Under the pieces are notes generated by a model. The model made no database searches. It was given only the letters and a program-made list of their open reading frames with translations, and was not told the DNA's origin. From Lysobacterales bacterium (GTDB lineage Bacteria; Pseudomonadota; Gammaproteobacteria; Xanthomonadales; SZUA-36): DNA of 11,311 bases. Numbering within the stretch: position 1 is the first letter of the stretch; each line of letters starts with the position of its first letter. The DNA lies in contig JAPHSB010000399.1 in the NCBI GenBank assembly GCA_026193295.1, forward strand, positions 1-11,311. The letters run 5' to 3'. Positions 7,351 to 11,311 of the stretch are shown here, piece by piece. The position numbers and the translations under genes are program-made.

Positions 7351-8897
7351 TGGCCAGCCAACGCGAACAGGAGATCCACGTATGCTTTTTCGATCTCCGC
7401 CAGGCCGGCGATGGGCACGCCCGGCGCCGGCTCGACCAGGTAAATCTCGTTCGGCGCGTGCGCGCCGCGGCCGTAACCGAGACCCGCCGGCACCAGGGGC
7501 AGGCCAAGCCGTTCGGTGAACTGGTAGAAAGGTGCGCTGCCACCGATCCGCGGCTGGATTGAAAGCTCCTGCGAATACTTGTTGTAGACGCTGATCACCG
7601 CCTGGGCGAGCTCGGAATGAACCGAAGTCTGGGCGGCTGGGTAGCCGGAGAGCTTGCGGATCACGATGTCCGCGAAGCCGTTGGCGTCGAGATGGGCTCG
7701 AATTTTCTCCAGCGCCCGGTCCGGATCGAGCCCCACCGGCAGGCGAGAGTCGACCTTGGCCGTCGCGATATGTGGAAGAATGGTTTTCACACCTTCGCCT
7801 GTGTATCCGGACCAGATCCCGTTGATATTCAGCGTCGGCATGTAGAGCATCTCGACAATAGCGTCCCGACCCTCGAGATCATCGATGAACCGCTCCACGC
7901 CGGCCGCCTTCCTCGCCTGCCGTTCGTCGCGCTGTGCCGCAGCCCCGTTGATCAGTTGTTGCTCTTCTTCCGTTGGCGGCCGAATGCCGTCGTAGTAAGC
8001 CGGCACGCGAATCGTGTTACCGTCCGCGGTGGTGAGACTCGCCAGGGCCTGGACCAGGCGCAGAGTCGGAGAATCAACGACGGCTTTCCAGGAACCATGG
8101 ATCTCCGCTGTCTGAGGACCACCCCAAGGTCCGCCCCGAGCCTCCATCTCGAAGTACAGGATACCCTTGACGCCCAGCAACATGTTCGTGCCACCGTCTG
8201 GTGACTGTACCGACATCGGGAACAGCACGCCGTCGGCCTTCCGCATCCGGTCCTCGTAGGCGTCGACGATCCTCGCATAGTTTGGCGAACCCAGTTCCTC
8301 CTCGCCTTCGGCGGCGATCATCACGTTGAGAGGCAACTTGCCCTCGACCGCGATAATCGACTCGAGCGCATTGAGGAAGGCACGTTCGGGCCCTTTCTGA
8401 TTCGTGGCGCCGCGGGCCATGATGACGCGGCCCAATTCATTTTCAACCAACTCGGCCTCGAACGGCGGACTTTCCCAGTCCTCCGGATTCACGGGCTGCA
8501 CGTCATACATCATGTACACCAGCAGCGTGCGTTCCGCGCCGGCGTCGTAGTATCCCCAGACTCCGGGATGGCCACCCGTCGCCACAAGTTCCGACTCCTG
8601 GAAACCGATCTTCCTCAGATCGTCACGCAGCATGTCCGCCATCTCGTGGATACCCACATTCTGCGCGCTGATCGACGGCTGGCGCATCCAGCGTTGCAGG
8701 GCTCTGATGTGCTGATCAATCGACCCGTCAATGTGGCTGTAGACGTCCTGGTGATCACCGGCATAAGCCGGCACCACCGAGGGGTCATATGCTTCGTCCG
8801 TTCCGATGGAGAAGGAAGGTCGGTCCTGTCCGGCTGCCGTTTGGACGATCATCAGCAGCCAGGCCAGCAGGCTGACGTACTTCAATGTTCTTCTCAT
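7347..8897 (-). CDS. Exported M20-family metallohydrolase homologue with altered metal site
   Basis: This 516-residue protein is built like M20 dipeptidases and carboxypeptidases. The start is taken at the ATG at 8897, which has GAGGGAAG upstream and gives a standard signal peptide: MRRTLKYV, a hydrophobic core (9-18), then TAAG with likely cleavage near residues 22-23. The ATG at 8912 has no ribosome site. Family hallmarks retained are Asp132 (YDVQP), the general-base and ligand pair Glu199-Glu200 (EGEEELGS), His267 in the insert domain, and His480 (GAHAPNE). However, the first zinc His (YGHYDVQP in the family) is Met130, the bridging Asp is Asn166 (ARGATNQKG), and the usual Asp/Glu after the EEE motif is absent in LFPMSVQSP (225-233). 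It may be a single-metal enzyme, an amide hydrolase of another type, or a binding protein. Confidence 0.85.
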   Translation of the reverse strand: MRRTLKYVSLLAWLLMIVQTAAGQDRPSFSIGTDEAYDPSVVPAYAGDHQDVYSHIDGSIDQHIRALQRWMRQPSISAQNVGIHEMADMLRDDLRKIGFQESELVATGGHPGVWGYYDAGAERTLLVYMMYDVQPVNPEDWESPPFEAELVENELGRVIMARGATNQKGPERAFLNALESIIAVEGKLPLNVMIAAEGEEELGSPNYARIVDAYEDRMRKADGVLFPMSVQSPDGGTNMLLGVKGILYFEMEARGGPWGGPQTAEIHGSWKAVVDSPTLRLVQALASLTTADGNTIRVPAYYDGIRPPTEEEQQLINGAAAQRDERQARKAAGVERFIDDLEGRDAIVEMLYMPTLNINGIWSGYTGEGVKTILPHIATAKVDSRLPVGLDPDRALEKIRAHLDANGFADIVIRKLSGYPAAQTSVHSELAQAVISVYNKYSQELSIQPRIGGSAPFYQFTERLGLPLVPAGLGYGRGAHAPNEIYLVEPAPGVPIAGLAEIEKAYVDLLFALAGQ

Positions 8898-8902
8898 CGC
8901 AT

Positions 8903-8910
8903 CTTCCCTC
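8903..8910 (-). promoter_or_regulatory. Ribosome binding site that sets the M20-like gene start
   Basis: GAGGGAAG lies nine bases (counted from GAGG) before the ATG at 8897 and within the first codons of the longer alternative that begins at 8912. The upstream ATG has only CGAACAGAC before it, so this site favours the shorter protein, whose first residues form a normal signal peptide. Confidence 0.6.
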
Positions 8911-10030
8911 ATGTCTGTTCGATGAAGCGGTCCGGGGCAACCGCAGCTATGTGTTCCCGCACGGCCCCGAAAGCCGGGTCGGGTTCGAAACCCTGCACCA
9001 GGAAACGGGTCAGTTGCGCCATCGCCGGCGCGCTCTGGATGCCATAACCACCCTGCCCTGCCAGCCAGAAAAATCCCTCGGCGCGGGGATCGAACCCTGC
9101 CACGAACGCCCGGTCCGGCGCGAAGGTCCGCAGACCGGCCCAGCTCGAGATCACGCGCCGGATGTCCAGCCCGGTGGCTCGCTCGAAGCGGTCCACCCCC
9201 AACGCGACGTCAAAGTCATCGGGCTGCGCATCACAGGGCTCACTCGGCGTCTCGTCAGCGGGCGAGATCAGGATATGGCCGGCTTCGGGCTTGAAATAGA
9301 AGTCCTCGTCCGCGTCGAGCATGTTGGGCCAGTCGCTGATGTCCATGCCTGCCGGAGGCGCCACGGTCAGAGCCGTGCGCCGCAGTGGCCGCATGCCCAG
9401 CGGCGGCAGTCCCGCCAAGCTGGCAATGCGATCCACCCAGGCGCCGGCGGCATTGATCACGACCGGCGCCTCGAACGAGGCTCCGCCCGCCGTGAGCCTC
9501 CAGCAGCCGCTTTCGCGGCACAGTGACATCACGGCATGAGCGGCCAGCAGCCTGCCGCCCCGGCGCCGGAACAGGCGTATATAGCCCTGCAGGATGGCAT
9601 CGACGTCCAGATCCCCACCGCGCGACTCGTACAGCCCCCCGTGGATATAGTCGTTGGCAAAGACGGGTACCCGCTCCAATACTTCGCCGGCAGTCAGCCG
9701 GACCAGTGCGGGATTGTCCTGCTGCAGAGCCTGCAGTTGGGCCTCCTGGTCAGCCCGGGCGAAAAACATGCAGTCACGGGGGTGAAGCAACTCCACGTCG
9801 CTGAATCCCTCCGGCGGCTGCCGAAAGAAACCCTCGCAGCATCCGGTGAAGTCGCGGACGACTTTTTTGCCATAGGCTGCCGCGAAGTAGGCGGCTGACC
9901 TGCCCGTGGCGTGATAGCCGGGCTGTGCCTCCATTTCCAGCAACACCACGTCCGCGTTGGCAGCCAGCTCGGCCGCGGCGGAGGCGCCGGCGATGCCGGC
10001 CCCGATGACGATGATATCTGCGCTTTGCAC
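8909..10030 (-). CDS. DauA-like FAD-dependent D-amino acid dehydrogenase
   Basis: This 373-residue flavoprotein of the DAO family should oxidise an amino acid, probably of D configuration, to its imino acid, which hydrolyses to a 2-oxo acid and ammonia. The FAD site is IIVIGAGIAGASAAAEL with Glu32 ending the second strand. GYHATGRSAA (38-47), VINAAGAWVD (191-200), WAGLRTFAPDR (297-307) and FFWLAGQGGYGIQ (320-332) align almost without gaps to Pseudomonas aeruginosa D-arginine dehydrogenase. The conserved substrate-carboxylate residues Tyr53, Arg218, Tyr245 and Arg301 are present. Three pocket residues of the Pseudomonas enzyme differ: His48 is Tyr, Thr50 is Ala, and guanidinium-binding Glu87 is Cys, so D-arginine is an unlikely substrate. 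There is no signal peptide, so it is cytoplasmic or membrane-associated. The start is a GTG. Confidence 0.9.
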   Translation of the reverse strand: MQSADIIVIGAGIAGASAAAELAANADVVLLEMEAQPGYHATGRSAAYFAAAYGKKVVRDFTGCCEGFFRQPPEGFSDVELLHPRDCMFFARADQEAQLQALQQDNPALVRLTAGEVLERVPVFANDYIHGGLYESRGGDLDVDAILQGYIRLFRRRGGRLLAAHAVMSLCRESGCWRLTAGGASFEAPVVINAAGAWVDRIASLAGLPPLGMRPLRRTALTVAPPAGMDISDWPNMLDADEDFYFKPEAGHILISPADETPSEPCDAQPDDFDVALGVDRFERATGLDIRRVISSWAGLRTFAPDRAFVAGFDPRAEGFFWLAGQGGYGIQSAPAMAQLTRFLVQGFEPDPAFGAVREHIAAVAPDRFIEQT

Positions 10031-10033
10031 GTG

Positions 10034-10039
10034 CCCCTC
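10034..10039 (-). promoter_or_regulatory. Ribosome binding site deciding the GTG start at 10030
   Basis: GAGGGG sits directly before CAC-GTG, giving five bases between GAGG and the start codon, and it overlaps the transporter stop codon. The frame continues upstream only to weak codons such as a TTG at 10066 inside the transporter gene. The product from the GTG begins right before the FAD-binding strand, as in related proteins. Confidence 0.65.
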
Positions 10040-11311
10040 AATCCAGGATCTGCTTGCCGGTTCCAAGCAACATGTACAGGACCCAGCCGGACAGCAGCAC
10101 AGCCGCCGTCAGGTAGAAGGCGGCCGCGTAGGTCCCGGTGCGGTCCACGAGGAAACCGGTCAGGGCCACGCCGATGATGCCCGGTATCGTCGCGGCGGTG
10201 TTGGAAATACCGAAAATGACCCCGGCGTGGCGCGGCGATATATCCAGGTGGTTACAGCCCAGGCCGGCGAAGGTGAATGAAGCCAGCCCGAGTGCAGCGC
10301 TGAGCAACACGACCGCGGTCACCGCATCGGTGGTGGTGGCCAGCGCTCCGAGCGCTGTCGCCGGCCCCAGGAAGCCGATAGATTGCATGAACTTTCGTGT
10401 AAAGGTCACTGATTTTCCTGATATTATCATGCGATCCGCGATCCATCCCGCCACGTTGCTCATCAGGAAACTGGCGATCCAGGGCGGTGCCACGAACAGC
10501 CAGACCGAGCGCAGATTGACACCCAGTTGACTGGCAAAATAGCTCGGCAGCCAGCTCAGCAAAACATACAGCCCCCAGTTGTTGGCGAAATGCCCGATCA
10601 CGATTGCCCACACCGGGCCCTTGCTGAGGATTCCCCGCCACGGGATCTGGCGGTCGCGTTCCCGTTCGGCGCGTTCGGCTGCCTGCTCGGCGCTGCCACC
10701 GCTGGTCGCGGCCGACGCGACGTGCGGGGGGCGGTCGGCGGCGTAATACCACCAGAACGCGAACCACAGGAATCCGACCGCGCCAAACACGTAGAACACG
10801 GCCGGCCAGCCAAAGGCCACTGCGATGAACGGTGTAGCCGTCACCGCGAACAGGGTGCCCAGCGGAATCGCGCTGAGATTGAAGGCCGCGGCCCGCGACC
10901 GTTCGCGCAGGGGCACCCATCGCCCCAGCAGATTGTAGGTCGCCGGGAAAGCCACGCCCTCCCCGACACCCATCAGGATGCGTGTTGCGATCAGGATGGG
11001 GAACGACGCCAGCGCTGACATCGGTGTAAGCAAGGTGAACAGCGACCACCAGAGTACGCCAAAACCGAGTACCGATTTACCACCTATCTTGCCGGCCAGC
11101 CAGCCGCCCAGAACCTGTGTGACCAGATAGCCCACGAAGAACGACGACAGCACCAGCCCGCGCTGCGTATCGGACCAGCCGAATTGCTCGGCCATCGGGA
11201 TGATCGCAACGGAAATATTGACCCGGTCTATGTAGCAAATGAAGGTGGCGAGGAAGCACAGCAACACCACCGTGTGGCGGCGCTGCCAGGAACTGCTGTC
11301 TTGTGTATCTC
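10038..11311 (-). CDS. MFS transporter of the anion:cation symporter (ACS) type, N-terminus outside window
   Basis: This is an inner-membrane carrier of about 424 visible residues with roughly twelve transmembrane segments. The first helix region (CFLATFICYIDRVNISVAII), GGWLAGKIGGKSVL at the motif-A loop, and RILMGVGEGVAFPATYNLLG then RWVPLRERSRA are typical of the ACS/SLC17 group, which takes up organic anions such as sugar acids, phthalates or carboxylates, usually with protons or sodium. A charged cytoplasmic loop (EQAAERAERERDRQ) separates the two halves. The frame stays open to the right edge through codons reading DTQDSSSWQRRHTVV, which looks like a normal N-terminal tail, so the true start lies beyond 11311; a GTG at 11270 would cut into the first helix. 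It is the first visible gene of the leftward operon and probably imports the substrate of the FAD enzyme. Confidence 0.9.
   Translation of the reverse strand, partial: DTQDSSSWQRRHTVVLLCFLATFICYIDRVNISVAIIPMAEQFGWSDTQRGLVLSSFFVGYLVTQVLGGWLAGKIGGKSVLGFGVLWWSLFTLLTPMSALASFPILIATRILMGVGEGVAFPATYNLLGRWVPLRERSRAAAFNLSAIPLGTLFAVTATPFIAVAFGWPAVFYVFGAVGFLWFAFWWYYAADRPPHVASAATSGGSAEQAAERAERERDRQIPWRGILSKGPVWAIVIGHFANNWGLYVLLSWLPSYFASQLGVNLRSVWLFVAPPWIASFLMSNVAGWIADRMIISGKSVTFTRKFMQSIGFLGPATALGALATTTDAVTAVVLLSAALGLASFTFAGLGCNHLDISPRHAGVIFGISNTAATIPGIIGVALTGFLVDRTGTYAAAFYLTAAVLLSGWVLYMLLGTGKQILD

Noticed and set aside
8909..10066. A longer FAD-enzyme start at a TTG at 10066
   Set aside because: It lies within the transporter gene. 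The GTG at 10030 has a well-placed GAGG and fits the N-terminus of relatives.

Overview
The window is GC-rich, gap-poor bacterial DNA, and its best family matches are proteobacterial. The E1 subunits resemble those of Pseudomonas branched-chain 2-oxo acid dehydrogenase and the flavoprotein resembles Pseudomonas D-arginine dehydrogenase, so a gammaproteobacterium is the most likely source. This is judged from remembered family sequences, not from a search. I see no tRNA, rRNA, CRISPR array, insertion sequence or phage gene.

Layout. (1) Positions 1-259, minus strand: the 5' part of a gene running off the left edge. It encodes a HoxY-like small subunit of a group 3 [NiFe] hydrogenase, but lacks the N-terminal cysteine pair of that family. 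(2) Positions 260-445: divergent intergenic region holding the control signals for both sides. (3) Positions 446-3935, plus strand: three genes joined by 4-base start/stop overlaps, encoding E1 alpha, E1 beta and E2 of a branched-chain 2-oxo acid dehydrogenase. No E3 gene follows. A clear intrinsic terminator closes the unit at 3939-3964. (4) Positions 3970-11311, minus strand: a compact six-gene unit transcribed leftwards, in the order ACS-family MFS transporter (5' end off the right edge), DauA-like FAD amino acid dehydrogenase, exported M20-family hydrolase, ATP/ADP-translocase-like carrier, Tat-exported aldo/keto reductase and Sec-exported D-2-hydroxyacid dehydrogenase. Neighbours overlap by 4 bases or are at most 25 bases apart.

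How it may work together (inference). Both units centre on 2-oxo acids. The FAD enzyme should turn an imported amino acid, probably of D configuration, into a 2-oxo acid. The hydroxyacid dehydrogenase would interconvert 2-oxo and 2-hydroxy acids. The dehydrogenase complex would oxidise branched 2-oxo acids to acyl-CoA. The M20-like protein could release amino acids from an amide or peptide in the periplasm.

The most unusual points are two nicotinamide-dependent oxidoreductases that both carry export signals beside a carrier of the nucleotide-exchange family; an M20 protein that has lost one metal site in a coherent way; a DauA-like enzyme lacking the substrate-guanidinium glutamate; and the shortened hydrogenase subunit.
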